From the NCBI RefSeq assembly GCF_041222825.1, contig NZ_CP139482.1:775001-839000 (forward strand): 64,000 bases of DNA. The letters run 5' to 3'. The notes below the pieces were generated by a model. That model was not told where the DNA came from and made no database searches. It was given only the letters and a program-made list of their open reading frames with translations. Shown here in pieces: positions 1 to 8,504 of the stretch (its first letter is position 1; every line of letters begins with the position of its first letter). Both the position numbers and the translations under genes were made by a program. Origin of the DNA: Candidatus Thalassolituus haligoni. Its GTDB lineage: Bacteria > Pseudomonadota > Gammaproteobacteria > Pseudomonadales > Oceanobacteraceae.

Positions 1-74
1 GTAATTATTGCGGGAATAAGCCCCGTCGCAGCCTGCCTCAGCGTTTCGGAACCTGTGATTGTCAGGCCAGTTTA

Positions 75-986
75 TTATGGCCCCCAGCGATTGGTATCCC
101 ATAACAGCCAGCTGGCAGGGTTTTGCTTGAGCTGGTTCGACAAGGACTGGTTGATGCGTTCGGTGAGTTGGCAAGCAGACGCCTGAATATGGTCGTTGGC
201 GGTTGGGTGTTCGGAGGTTAATGAGGCTTCAAAGATCTGCCGATAGTGGCCATTGGCTTCTCTTTGGGTATAGGTGGGTATCAGCGCCAGGTTATGGCGA
301 AGGGCCATTTCTGCCGCGAATGTGGAGGTCCAGGCGGGTTGCCCGGCGAAGTCGAGCTGCTGGCCATTACGTCCTTTCTTGACCTTGATGTCGATCAGAA
401 TATGGGCGTTATCGCCGTTGCTCAGGTGGCCGATCAATTCGCTGATACGGGCGGTTGAAATCATCTTTGGCCCGACTCGAAAGCGGCGGTTAAAGGTCAG
501 ATAATCAAACCGTGTGTCGGCAAAATCCCGGTACAGCTCCCATGCCGGGAATCCCAGTTGCTCGATGATACGGCGGTTCATTTCCCAGTTATTGATATGA
601 CCGCTGACAAATAAAATACCTTGTTGGCGGTCTCTGGCATGTTGCAGGTTTTCCAATCCATCTATTTGGCTGCGTTGCCGTTCGTTGCCATCCATCGTGA
701 GGGATTCTGTTGCGGTCAAGAGCAGGTTGGCGTAGTAGCGCTGGCGGATATGCTGGCGTTGTTCCACGCTGGCATCGGGAAATACGCGTTGCAGGTTGTC
801 ATCCAGATAGTGATTTTTTTTGGCCAGTAGCAGTCTGGTTAGACGGGCAATAATCGGCCCGGTAACAGAATAGTGGCTGATGCGCTGTATCCGGGTTTGG
901 CCTGTGGCTCTGATCAACCCAACCAGCAGTGAACCCAATAACCAGAGTAGTGGCCGCAGCAGATAGCGTTGGAGATGAGGTTTCAT
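75..986 (-). CDS. LpxL/HtrB-like lysophospholipid acyltransferase family protein
   Basis: Predicted membrane-anchored acyltransferase of about 303 residues. It has an N-terminal hydrophobic stretch (residues 10-25) and the H-x4-E acyltransferase signature at His130/Glu135 in a G-H-I-N-N-W-E context, as in the LpxL/LpxM and WaaM family that acylates lipid A or related glycolipids. The reading frame stays open upstream to 1160, but that would overlap the end of the preceding gene. The ATG at 986 is preferred because an AGGAT-like ribosome site lies just before it and the protein then starts at the usual family position. It follows the desaturase gene by about 60 bases on the same strand, which suggests a lipid-related operon. 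The exact acceptor (lipid A, ornithine or ether lipid) cannot be told from sequence. Confidence 0.8.
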   Translation of the reverse strand: MKPHLQRYLLRPLLWLLGSLLVGLIRATGQTRIQRISHYSVTGPIIARLTRLLLAKKNHYLDDNLQRVFPDASVEQRQHIRQRYYANLLLTATESLTMDGNERQRSQIDGLENLQHARDRQQGILFVSGHINNWEMNRRIIEQLGFPAWELYRDFADTRFDYLTFNRRFRVGPKMISTARISELIGHLSNGDNAHILIDIKVKKGRNGQQLDFAGQPAWTSTFAAEMALRHNLALIPTYTQREANGHYRQIFEASLTSEHPTANDHIQASACQLTERINQSLSNQLKQNPASWLLWDTNRWGP

Positions 987-1047
987 GGCGTGTTTATCCT
1001 GGCAGGCTGTTGCATGGCCGCCTCGGGCTTGTGTGTGCAGTCGTTGG

Positions 1048-1866
1048 TTAAATGGGTTCCAGCCCTTCTTCGAAGATCCAGCCCCGCTGGCGGCAAAAAC
1101 GGAAGATACGGTTGACGATCGGATTGGCCCAGCCGTTGAGTATGCAGAAGTCGACGCCAAGATCCAGGTGATGGGAGTTGTGTTGTTCTTTGGTCATAAA
1201 AACCCCCAGTGTCTGCAGATAACGCGCCACGATGGGGATCTGTTTACGATGAGCGCAGCTGTGCGCATATTGCGCCAGGGTCAGGGCACCGATAACCACC
1301 CAGAGAAAGAAAGATACCAGGCCGTCAATCCATCCAAGTGCGTGTAATAGCAGCAGCAGGCTGGTGCTGGGCAGGGTGATAAAATACATGGCAGGCAGGA
1401 TCACCCGCAGGAAACTGCGGCGTCCCAGAGCACCGGGACTGAGATGGTGGACTTTGAAATCAAAGACGATGGTTTCCAGTGGCGAAATCTTTTTCATGGC
1501 GATCTGGCGCTTCTGTAAATAGTCTTGTGAGCCTTTGTTGCCCTGATAAAAATACAATTCCTTGAGCCCGGAATTGGGCGTGGTACGGCGATAGTCGAGA
1601 AAAAAATGAGTAATACCGGACAGGGTATCAGCACAGTAAATAGCCATGAGGCCCAGTGGAATCGCCCAGAATGATAGGGCACCGGATAATATGGCCGCGA
1701 CCAGTAGACCCATATACAAGGCCAGGCACAGAGCTGCTGCACTGTAATGCAGGGTCTTGTTGCCTATAACGCCAACCATGGCCCCTGATTTGTTGGTCTT
1801 CAACATAGGCGGTGAGATCCTGGCAAGGGCATGGTTTTCCATGTGGATTGGACGAGACATGGCCAT
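1048..1866 (-). CDS. CarF/PEDS1 (Kua/TMEM189)-type desaturase, putative plasmanylethanolamine desaturase
   Basis: Integral membrane protein of 272 residues with four or so hydrophobic segments and the full set of histidine clusters of the Kua/TMEM189/CarF family: His87, His140-His141 followed by S-P, His202 and His206, and His229 with His232-His233. The last cluster is followed by the family hallmark F-C-I-x-x-G-W-x-N-P (residues 240-249). Known members introduce the vinyl-ether double bond of plasmalogens using oxygen and a di-iron centre (human PEDS1, Myxococcus CarF). The gene lies between the glucosylglycerol synthase/phosphatase gene upstream and an acyltransferase gene downstream, all on one strand. 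Function as a plasmalogen desaturase is inferred from family; the first, third or ninth Met could be the start. Confidence 0.8.
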   Translation of the reverse strand: MAMSRPIHMENHALARISPPMLKTNKSGAMVGVIGNKTLHYSAAALCLALYMGLLVAAILSGALSFWAIPLGLMAIYCADTLSGITHFFLDYRRTTPNSGLKELYFYQGNKGSQDYLQKRQIAMKKISPLETIVFDFKVHHLSPGALGRRSFLRVILPAMYFITLPSTSLLLLLHALGWIDGLVSFFLWVVIGALTLAQYAHSCAHRKQIPIVARYLQTLGVFMTKEQHNSHHLDLGVDFCILNGWANPIVNRIFRFCRQRGWIFEEGLEPI

Positions 1867-1992
1867 GGTATCGGGCAGGCTGGAATATTACAAACCGGCC
1901 GCTCAGGTAATCCGGCAGGTTGGATTCTGCGGGGTTACCTGAACACCGTGATGGTCTGCTTTTACAGACAGTACGCAAACATCACGTAAACA

Positions 1993-4263
1993 TCACGCCG
2001 GTTGGCTGTCTTCTGCAACCTGCTGGATATTGGCCAGCCGTGCGACTTCGACGGCGTCGAGGAAGTCGTGGCCCCAGCGCTCAATGTCATGGTGTTGGAC
2101 AACATCAAAGGCGTCGCGTATGCGGGAACGGGCTTCCGCTTCATCCATTATCAGTCCTTGCCAGGCGCTGTCGGCCAGTTCATGCGGAGAGTGGGGGTTG
2201 GTCAGCAAAGCGCCTCGCAGTTCGGCGGCAGCGCCTGCAAATTCCGACAACACCAGTACTCCGGCACCGTCCACCATGCCTTGGGTGGCAACGTATTCCT
2301 TGGCGACCAGGTTAAGGCCATCGCGCAGCGGCGTAATCCACATAACATCTGCCATGGCGTAATAAGCGACCAGCTGTTCAAACGGCACTTTGCGGAAGAA
2401 GAACTGTAACGGTGTCCAGCCAATCTGGGCAAAGCGGCCATTGATGCGGCCGACGGCCTGTTCAATATCGACTTGCAGTTCGGCATACACGGTCATTTCT
2501 GCCGCCGCCGGGACGCAGATGGTAACGAGAGTCACGTTACCAATAAGTTCCGGGTGTTCGTCCAGCAGGCGTTCGAAAGCATGCAGTTTTTCCAGAATCC
2601 CCTTGGTGTAATCGAGCCGTTCGACCGACAGTAATACTCGTGTGCCTTCGAGTTCCTTTTTCAATTGGCGTATTTGCGCCTGGATCTCTGGTTTGTCGAG
2701 GGCATGGCTGATACGGCTGAGATCGAGTCCGACCGGGTGTGCACCAAGGTGAATGATGCGGCCGTGTACCTTGATCACCGAGGTCATTTCTTCCAGTCCG
2801 ACGGCACAGCCGTAGGTCATGAAACGGGGTGCACAGTTCTGTTTTTCCAGCACCTTGATCGGGGTAACGCCACGGGCGACATCGACAAAATTTTCCGACT
2901 GGCGTGGAATATGGAAGCCGATAAAGTCGCACTGCAGCAGGCTGCCGATAATTTCACGACGCCATGGCACTACGTTAAAGACGTCAGCCGATGGAAAGTA
3001 GGTGTGGTGGAAGAAGGCGATGGTGACATCGGGGCGCAGTTCTCGCAGGAACGCGGGCACCATCCAGAGGTTGTAGTCGTGAATCCAGACAACGGCATTT
3101 TCTGCTGCCTCTGCCGCTGCCCGCTCGGCAAACAAGCGATTGACCTCAAGGTATACCAGCCAGTCTTCTTCAAGAAAGGTGGCCCGCTCCCAGAAGGTGT
3201 GGAGTGTGGGCCAGAAGGCTTCCTTGGAAAATTTCTTGTAGAAAATATCCACTTGATGCGTTGTCAGGGCAACGCGGGCGGCAACCAGTTTGGGATATTT
3301 TACGATATCGACGGCGCTGCGGGTTCTGTAACCGGGAGTCGCTGGGTCAACCGTCGACCAGGCCACCCAAGAGCCGGGTTTGCCATCACCAAAAAAGCTC
3401 AGTAACGTCGGAATAATGCCGTTCGGCGAAGACGGTTGACGCTCGACCATGACACCGTTTTCGACTTTTTCTTCAAACGGCAGGCGATGATAAACCACCA
3501 CCAGGTCGGATTTTCCGGTTTGCTGTTCTGCCCTGGCTTCGGCTTCGACACCGGCTTCGCCAAGAAAACCGAAGTAGTTAAAGGCTTCAAGAATGCCACC
3601 ACAGCCATTTTTCTCCGCGTGATAGACCATGGTGCTGCGTTCTGTCGCTTCCAGTAAACGGCTTTCGGAGCCGCCGACACAAACGGACGGGTAGTCGAGT
3701 GAAATCATCGCCAGGTCGTTCAGACTGTCACCCGCGATCAGTACCTGATCCTGACTCAGACCCAGCCATTCTGCCAGGCTGTCGAGGGTAGAACCCTTGT
3801 TGACGCCACGGGGCAACACATCCAGATACTGGTCTGAGGAATACAGTAAATCGCACCCGAGCTGGCTGACAGCGGTTTGCAATGCTGCGGAAACGCTGCC
3901 TTGTTCACAATAGTAGGAGCAGCGGCGTTCCTGTGGCACGTCTTGGCGCTGCAGCTCGGTAAATGCAGCCAGAGCATTGGTGACTGCCAGTTCGCCAGGC
4001 CAATTCTGTTCGATTTCGCCCTGTATATGGGTAATGGGTTGTAGCGTTTCTCCATCAACGATGGTGGCGCCGACATCGCAAATAATGTAATCGGGCTGTG
4101 GGATTGACGGGTCGGACAGCAGTGGCATCACCATTTCAATCCCGCGACCGGTAACAAAGGCTAGCCGAATATCCGGGTGATGATTAATCAGATGATAGAG
4201 CTGTTGTCGATCGTCCGGGTTGCCGGATAAAAAAGTACCATCAAGGTCTGTGGCGAGTAGCAT
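1993..4263 (-). CDS. ggpPS: Bifunctional glucosylglycerol-phosphate phosphatase/synthase
   Basis: A 756-residue fusion. Residues 1-235 form a HAD-type phosphatase: D-L-D-G-T at residues 6-10 holds the nucleophile, and a G-D-S-x-N-D motif near residue 198 binds magnesium. Residues 253-740 form a GT20 glycosyltransferase with the conserved H-D-Y near the middle, the H-H-x-x-F-P-S segment and the E-R-L-D-Y-x-K-G donor-site motif. An N-terminal phosphatase joined to a C-terminal synthase is the arrangement described for GgpPS of Stenotrophomonas, Azotobacter and pseudomonads. That enzyme makes the osmolyte glucosylglycerol from ADP-glucose and glycerol-3-phosphate. A trehalose-6-phosphate synthase/phosphatase is the alternative, but in such fusions the phosphatase is normally C-terminal. 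A role in salt tolerance is inferred. Confidence 0.8.
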   Translation of the reverse strand: MLLATDLDGTFLSGNPDDRQQLYHLINHHPDIRLAFVTGRGIEMVMPLLSDPSIPQPDYIICDVGATIVDGETLQPITHIQGEIEQNWPGELAVTNALAAFTELQRQDVPQERRCSYYCEQGSVSAALQTAVSQLGCDLLYSSDQYLDVLPRGVNKGSTLDSLAEWLGLSQDQVLIAGDSLNDLAMISLDYPSVCVGGSESRLLEATERSTMVYHAEKNGCGGILEAFNYFGFLGEAGVEAEARAEQQTGKSDLVVVYHRLPFEEKVENGVMVERQPSSPNGIIPTLLSFFGDGKPGSWVAWSTVDPATPGYRTRSAVDIVKYPKLVAARVALTTHQVDIFYKKFSKEAFWPTLHTFWERATFLEEDWLVYLEVNRLFAERAAAEAAENAVVWIHDYNLWMVPAFLRELRPDVTIAFFHHTYFPSADVFNVVPWRREIIGSLLQCDFIGFHIPRQSENFVDVARGVTPIKVLEKQNCAPRFMTYGCAVGLEEMTSVIKVHGRIIHLGAHPVGLDLSRISHALDKPEIQAQIRQLKKELEGTRVLLSVERLDYTKGILEKLHAFERLLDEHPELIGNVTLVTICVPAAAEMTVYAELQVDIEQAVGRINGRFAQIGWTPLQFFFRKVPFEQLVAYYAMADVMWITPLRDGLNLVAKEYVATQGMVDGAGVLVLSEFAGAAAELRGALLTNPHSPHELADSAWQGLIMDEAEARSRIRDAFDVVQHHDIERWGHDFLDAVEVARLANIQQVAEDSQPA

Positions 4264-4527
4264 CGTGCGTATTCTCCTTCCTGGGCTGGGTTCATCTTGA
4301 ACGATGGGCGGCCCTGGTTGACAGGTCGTGATGTCTGCATGGCTGACATCGGGTTAATTGGCTTCTGCAGCCATTGATACCGGAGCCTCGGCTCTGGCGG
4401 TGTGGAACATCCGGTCAGACTGCGCTTGTTCAAATGACTGGCAAGGTGACGGTGTTCCTGAATGTATTTCCCTCCGGCTACGTTTCCTTTTGTTGCCTTA
4501 GGCCATGTTACGTTGTTCGGGTGGCTA

Positions 4528-5835
4528 TCAGCCGTATCGGTCGGGTGATGATGGTGACTCGGGCGGCTTATCACGTTCTGGGCTCTGCGCCATATCTATA
4601 TCTTCTTCGGGTCCTTCTTCCGGCAGCATTTCCAGCGCTGTAGGGGTTGTTCGTACCATGGGTACAAACGGCGCTGCCGATTCAATCTCATCCGCCTGGG
4701 TTTGTGGTCGCTGCAGGGCATAAAAGGCGTAGGCAGCAATCAGTGCATGGGCCAGCATAAAAAACAGCAGCAGGGCCAGCGGTCCAGTGAACTCCATCAG
4801 TGTACCAGCAATCGCCGGTCCGGCAGCGGCACCCATCCCATGTAGTAATAACAAGGCGCTACCAGCAGGCAATATATCACCGGTTTCCAGATGGTCGACC
4901 AGGTGGGCAACAGATACCGGGTAGATGGCAAACGCTGCGCCTCCCCAAATGGCCATCAATAGCAATACCAGCCAGTAGCTGGACGGTAACAGGAACAGCA
5001 GTAACGCCACGGCTGCTCCGGCAGCGGCGGTGATGCCAAGCACCCGGCGGCGGTCATGCCGATCCGAGTAACGCCCCAGTGGATATTGGCATATGGCACC
5101 GCCAATAATGGTGGCCGACATCAGCATTGCGACCTGGCCGCTGTCAAAACCGATACGCTGGCCAAATACTGGCGTCAGCCCCCAGAAAGCGCCCATGGCA
5201 ATGCCAGACAGGGCGCCTCCGGCAACGGCAACGGGAGCCAGTTTGACCAGTTTTCGCAGCGAGAAACGTTTGACCTCGGCAACGGATGGCTGGGCCAGAC
5301 GCGTCCAGGTAATGGGCACCAGGCTGATACATACGAGCATGGCGGCCAGCGCGAAGAGGGTAAAGTTGGCCGGACTGTCGAGCTGTAACAGTTGCTGGGC
5401 CAAGGCCAATGAGCCGAGGTTGACGGCCATATAAATCGCAAACACCTGGCCACGTTGTTGTGGCGGCGTCTGGTTATTGAGCCAGCTTTCAATAATGGTG
5501 TACAAAATGACCAGTACCGCACCGGTCACAATCCGCAGCAGGATCCAGGCGACCGGATTAACCAGCAGGCTGTGTAGCAGCACAACGGCAGCGGCAATGG
5601 CGGCGCAGAGCGCAAAAGCCCGAATATGGCCAATACGCCGCAGTATGGGCAGACCAATATAAAAGCCGACAAAGAAGCCAGCAAAATAACCGGAGCTGAT
5701 ATAGCCAATCAGGCTGTCGCTGTAACCTTCCATACCCCCGCGCAGGGCCAGCAAGGTGTTCAGTAGACCGCTACCAAACAGTAATAGCGACACTCCGAGC
5801 AACAGTGAACCAACAGGAACAATCAGTGGCAGCAT
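4528..5835 (-). CDS. MFS transporter, YcaD-like
   Basis: Inner-membrane protein of 435 residues with 12 predicted hydrophobic segments in two halves. It has the MFS-type loop after helix 2 (G-x-x-I-L-R-R-I-G-H) and a matching G-R-Y-S-D-R-x-D-R-R-R motif in the second half. These features and the overall length resemble the YcaD/UMF group of permeases of unknown substrate. The cytoplasmic C-terminal tail from about residue 390 is hydrophilic, acidic and proline-rich. The gene lies 264 bases upstream of ggpPS on the same strand, so a shared osmolyte or sugar role is possible but unproven. Substrate unknown. Confidence 0.75.
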   Translation of the reverse strand: MLPLIVPVGSLLLGVSLLLFGSGLLNTLLALRGGMEGYSDSLIGYISSGYFAGFFVGFYIGLPILRRIGHIRAFALCAAIAAAVVLLHSLLVNPVAWILLRIVTGAVLVILYTIIESWLNNQTPPQQRGQVFAIYMAVNLGSLALAQQLLQLDSPANFTLFALAAMLVCISLVPITWTRLAQPSVAEVKRFSLRKLVKLAPVAVAGGALSGIAMGAFWGLTPVFGQRIGFDSGQVAMLMSATIIGGAICQYPLGRYSDRHDRRRVLGITAAAGAAVALLLFLLPSSYWLVLLLMAIWGGAAFAIYPVSVAHLVDHLETGDILPAGSALLLLHGMGAAAGPAIAGTLMEFTGPLALLLFFMLAHALIAAYAFYALQRPQTQADEIESAAPFVPMVRTTPTALEMLPEEGPEEDIDMAQSPERDKPPESPSSPDRYG

Positions 5836-6710
5836 AGCGTCCCCCTTTTTGTTGCCGTTTTACCGGTCACTGGCGTTTGATAAACAGTGGAAATAATCAT
5901 GTCCCTTTTTTTACCTCTTCCACCAGTATGCCAGGCCTGTGGGCGTAACCATGGCGTTCCATCGTGTAGTGGTGGTTGACTCGTTGTTGGTGTCGTTATT
6001 GCTGCGTTCAATGTAACCTTGAATGACGCATTGAACGCTGTCCGGTCTTGCACGCCAAACCACACTCCTCATACCTTGTTCTGAAGCCAACGGGCTCTCA
6101 GCCGGTCCAATTGACCAATTGAGAACGCCCCCTAGGATGGCCTCAAAACGGGTCATATTGCGAATATTGACCACAATGCGCAGTTGAAGGGATGGTTCTA
6201 TCCTGAAAACAAGTCAGTGGCAAACGGCAGTATGCGCTGTTTGTCGGTGGTCGCCTCATTGTGAGTTTTTTGTTTTACATAGGCTCTTGCGACTGCCGTG
6301 GATTACCACTGTCTGTGTTGCTTCGCTGCTTTGGCCACAATGCCGCTGTGATCCGACTGGATGCCGTGTCCAAACCCGATTTACAAGAGCGTTTATCGAA
6401 TACTATTCGGCAGCGGATTAAATAGATGATCCCTGATGTTTACTACATTCGGTCGGCGGTGCCAGGCAACATTTGTTGGGCATATCGTATTGGGCAGATT
6501 GTTATTGTTTTGGGTGGCTGGAAAAACAAACGCAAAACGGCAGCCAGTGTTACGCGCAACGGACTTTGTGGTCTCGTGACCTGGATTCTGGCTATGCCTG
6601 AGATTATGCCTGAGCTAGCGTCTGGAAGGCCGGGTTAGCGGGTGACCAGTTTGTATATCCGGTGTGTTACCGAAGCCAGGATAGTATTGCCAACATTGGG
6701 TCAGATTGTT
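5836..6710. other. Long non-coding stretch between the MFS gene and the ABC operon
   Basis: About 875 bases with no gene I can support. Short open frames occur on both strands but none has a good ribosome site together with a recognisable protein. One plus-strand frame (6207-6425) is open for 72 codons and ends in a plausible hydrophilic C-terminus but has no ATG. The control sites of the ABC operon begin right after this stretch. Confidence 0.5.
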
Positions 6711-6722
6711 AAACGATCGTTT
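6711..6722. promoter_or_regulatory. Perfect 12-bp palindrome, candidate operator
   Basis: The sequence AAACGATCGTTT is a perfect palindrome placed about 10 bases upstream of the candidate -35 box of the ABC importer operon. Size and symmetry fit a site for a dimeric helix-turn-helix regulator such as a TetR or GntR type protein. No regulator gene is adjacent. Confidence 0.45.
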
Positions 6723-6732
6723 GTTTTTTTGG

Positions 6733-6761
6733 TTGTCATCTATCTGTAAGCCATTGAAAAT
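6733..6761 (+). promoter_or_regulatory. Candidate sigma-70 promoter of the amino acid ABC operon
   Basis: TTGTCA (6733-6738) and GAAAAT (6756-6761) are separated by 17 bases, giving a transcription start near 6768, about 54 bases before the first ATG. The match is 5 of 6 bases in the -35 box and 4 of 6 in the -10 box. The palindrome at 6711 would sit directly upstream of the polymerase site. Confidence 0.45.
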
Positions 6762-6821
6762 AGGAAAAATTACTACTGTGTCTTCAACGACATCCATTCT
6801 TCCACAAGAGTGCAGTCCTGC

Positions 6822-7598
6822 ATGAGTACTTCGAATCTGGCGTTGGAGCTGATCGACATTCACAAATCTTATGGCGACCTGCAAGTGCTGAAGGGCGTTA
6901 CGCTGCAAGCCAGAAAAGGGGATGTGATCTCGATTCTTGGATCCAGCGGATCAGGCAAAAGCACCTTGCTGCGTTGTATCAATTTGTTGGAAAAACCCAG
7001 TCAGGGCGAAATTGTTATTGGCGACGAACAATTAATGTTGAAGCCGGGTAAAAATGGCGAGCTGGAAGCGACCAGCAGCAAGCAGCTGGAAAAGCTGCGT
7101 TCCCGGCTCGGGTTTGTCTTTCAGCAGTTTAACCTCTGGCCGCACATGACCATTTTGCAGAACCTTATCGAAGCTCCAGTGCATGTGCTGGGGGTGCCCA
7201 AAGCAGAAGCCATTCAGCGCGCGCGTAAATTACTCGCCAAGGTGGGGTTGGCCGACAAGGAAAATGCCTATCCGGCGCATTTGTCCGGCGGCCAGCAGCA
7301 GCGCGTTGCGATTGCCCGTACGTTGGCAATGGAACCTCGGGTACTGTTGTTTGATGAACCAACGTCGGCACTCGACCCTGAACTGGTGAATGAAGTGCTG
7401 GCGGTCATGCGCGAATTGGCCGAAGAGGGCCGCACTATGCTGATTGTGACTCACGAAATGCGTTTTGCCCGTGAAGTATCCAGCCAGGTGGTGTTTTTGC
7501 ATCAGGGTCAAATAGAAGAGATCGGCACGCCTGAACAGGTGTTCGATCAGCCAAAATCCCAGCGAGTGAAAGATTTTATGGCCAGCCATCAATCCTGA
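6822..7598 (+). CDS. Polar amino acid ABC transporter, ATP-binding protein (HisP/ArtP-like)
   Basis: Cytoplasmic ATPase of 258 residues that would energise uptake of basic or polar amino acids. It has a Walker A loop (G-S-S-G-S-G-K-S-T) near residue 40, a Q-loop, the L-S-G-G-Q-Q-Q-R signature near residue 150, a Walker B ending in D-E-P-T-S-A-L-D-P and the switch His in T-H-E-M. The insert between the Walker A and Q-loop and the M-R-F-A-R-E-V segment are typical of HisP, AotP and ArtP. Translation could begin at a GTG at 6810, but the ATG at 6822 matches family N-termini better. It is first in an operon with a binding protein and two permeases. Confidence 0.88.
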   Translation: MSTSNLALELIDIHKSYGDLQVLKGVTLQARKGDVISILGSSGSGKSTLLRCINLLEKPSQGEIVIGDEQLMLKPGKNGELEATSSKQLEKLRSRLGFVFQQFNLWPHMTILQNLIEAPVHVLGVPKAEAIQRARKLLAKVGLADKENAYPAHLSGGQQQRVAIARTLAMEPRVLLFDEPTSALDPELVNEVLAVMRELAEEGRTMLIVTHEMRFAREVSSQVVFLHQGQIEEIGTPEQVFDQPKSQRVKDFMASHQS

Positions 7599-7679
7599 TG
7601 AGCGGTGATGAGCAGTGCGGCTGTGGCTGCCGCTATTTTCAGTACCCCTTGATCTTATAAACCATGAGGAAAGAGAACG

Positions 7680-8429
7680 ATGCGTAAGGTAATGACGACT
7701 GTCTGTTTGTTGGTATCCTGCCTGACGGCTCCGCTGGCGTTGGCGGGTGACAAAATCCGTATTGCGACAGAAGGTGCCTATGCGCCGTTTAATATGACCG
7801 ATAATCAGGGCAACCTGATCGGTTTTGATGTCGATATCGCCAAGGCCCTGTGTACTGAAATGAAAGCCGACTACGAGATTGTGGCACAGGACTGGGACGG
7901 TATTATTCCGGGTCTGCGGGCACGCAAGTACGACGCCATTATCGCCTCCATGTCGATCACCGACGAACGTTTGCGAGTGGTGGATTTCAGCGAAAAGTAC
8001 TACGCCAACGTACTGGCGTTTGTCGGGCCAAAAGGCAAACCACTGGAAACCAGCAAGGCCGGTTTGAAAGGCAAGGTAATTGGTGCCCAGCGGGCGACCA
8101 TTGCCGGTCAGTATCTGGAAGACAACTTTAGCGATATTGTTGATGTGAAGCTCTACGACACCCAGGACAACGCTTATCTCGATCTGGCTAACGGCCGTCT
8201 GGACGGCATTATGTCGGACAAATTCCCGGCCTATGACTGGCTGCGTACCGACGATGGCAAAAGCTTTGAATTCAAAGGCGCTGACCTCGACATCGATGAC
8301 CATATTGCCATTGCGGTGCGTAAGGGTGATGCACTCGCGGCCAAGTTTAGCGCGGCAATCAAGGCCATTCGTGCCAACGGCAAGTACGCCGAGATTAACG
8401 CCAAGTACTTCCCGTTTGATATTTACTGA
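7680..8429 (+). CDS. Amino acid ABC transporter, periplasmic substrate-binding protein (ArgT/HisJ-like)
   Basis: Periplasmic binding protein of 249 residues. A Sec signal peptide ends after A-L-A-G near residue 23, and the mature part opens with the SBP family 3 pattern I-R-I-A-T-E-G-A-Y-A-P-F-N. The motifs G-F-D-V-D-I-A-K-A-L, S-I-T-x-E-R and D-G-I-M-S-D follow in the usual order. The acidic and aromatic residues that grip arginine, lysine, ornithine or histidine in ArgT/HisJ are largely kept, so a basic amino acid is the likely ligand, though this is inference. The ribosome site AGGAAAGAG lies seven bases upstream. A strong stem-loop sits just after its stop codon. Confidence 0.87.
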   Translation: MRKVMTTVCLLVSCLTAPLALAGDKIRIATEGAYAPFNMTDNQGNLIGFDVDIAKALCTEMKADYEIVAQDWDGIIPGLRARKYDAIIASMSITDERLRVVDFSEKYYANVLAFVGPKGKPLETSKAGLKGKVIGAQRATIAGQYLEDNFSDIVDVKLYDTQDNAYLDLANGRLDGIMSDKFPAYDWLRTDDGKSFEFKGADLDIDDHIAIAVRKGDALAAKFSAAIKAIRANGKYAEINAKYFPFDIY

Positions 8430-8437
8430 CGTTGGTT

Positions 8438-8462
8438 GCCGGAGCCAGAATCTGGCTCCGGC
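8438..8462. repeat. Intercistronic stem-loop between binding protein and permease genes
   Basis: A perfect inverted repeat, GCCGGAGCCA-GAATC-TGGCTCCGGC, starts nine bases after the binding-protein stop codon. Without a following T-run it is not a normal terminator. Stable hairpins at this place protect the upstream message and lower permease expression in his and mal operons, so the same job is likely here. Confidence 0.7.
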
Positions 8463-8504
8463 ACTGTTGCAGGTTTCAGTCCCAGGATTACGGTAGCCAT
8501 CGCT

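Noticed and set aside
1..74. Left edge of the window
   Set aside because: Only 74 bases beyond the acyltransferase stop; no gene or terminator could be supported.
5911..6174. Minus-strand frame of 87 codons upstream of the MFS gene
   Set aside because: Starts with GTG without a ribosome site, and its protein has no known pattern.
6207..6425. Plus-strand open frame of 72 codons ending in a plausible hydrophilic C-terminus
   Set aside because: No ATG, no ribosome site, no recognisable family; at best a gene remnant.
7230..8303. Long minus-strand frame of 357 codons opposite the ABC receptor and ATPase genes
   Set aside because: Antisense shadow of two well-supported genes; composition looks like a reverse reading of them.
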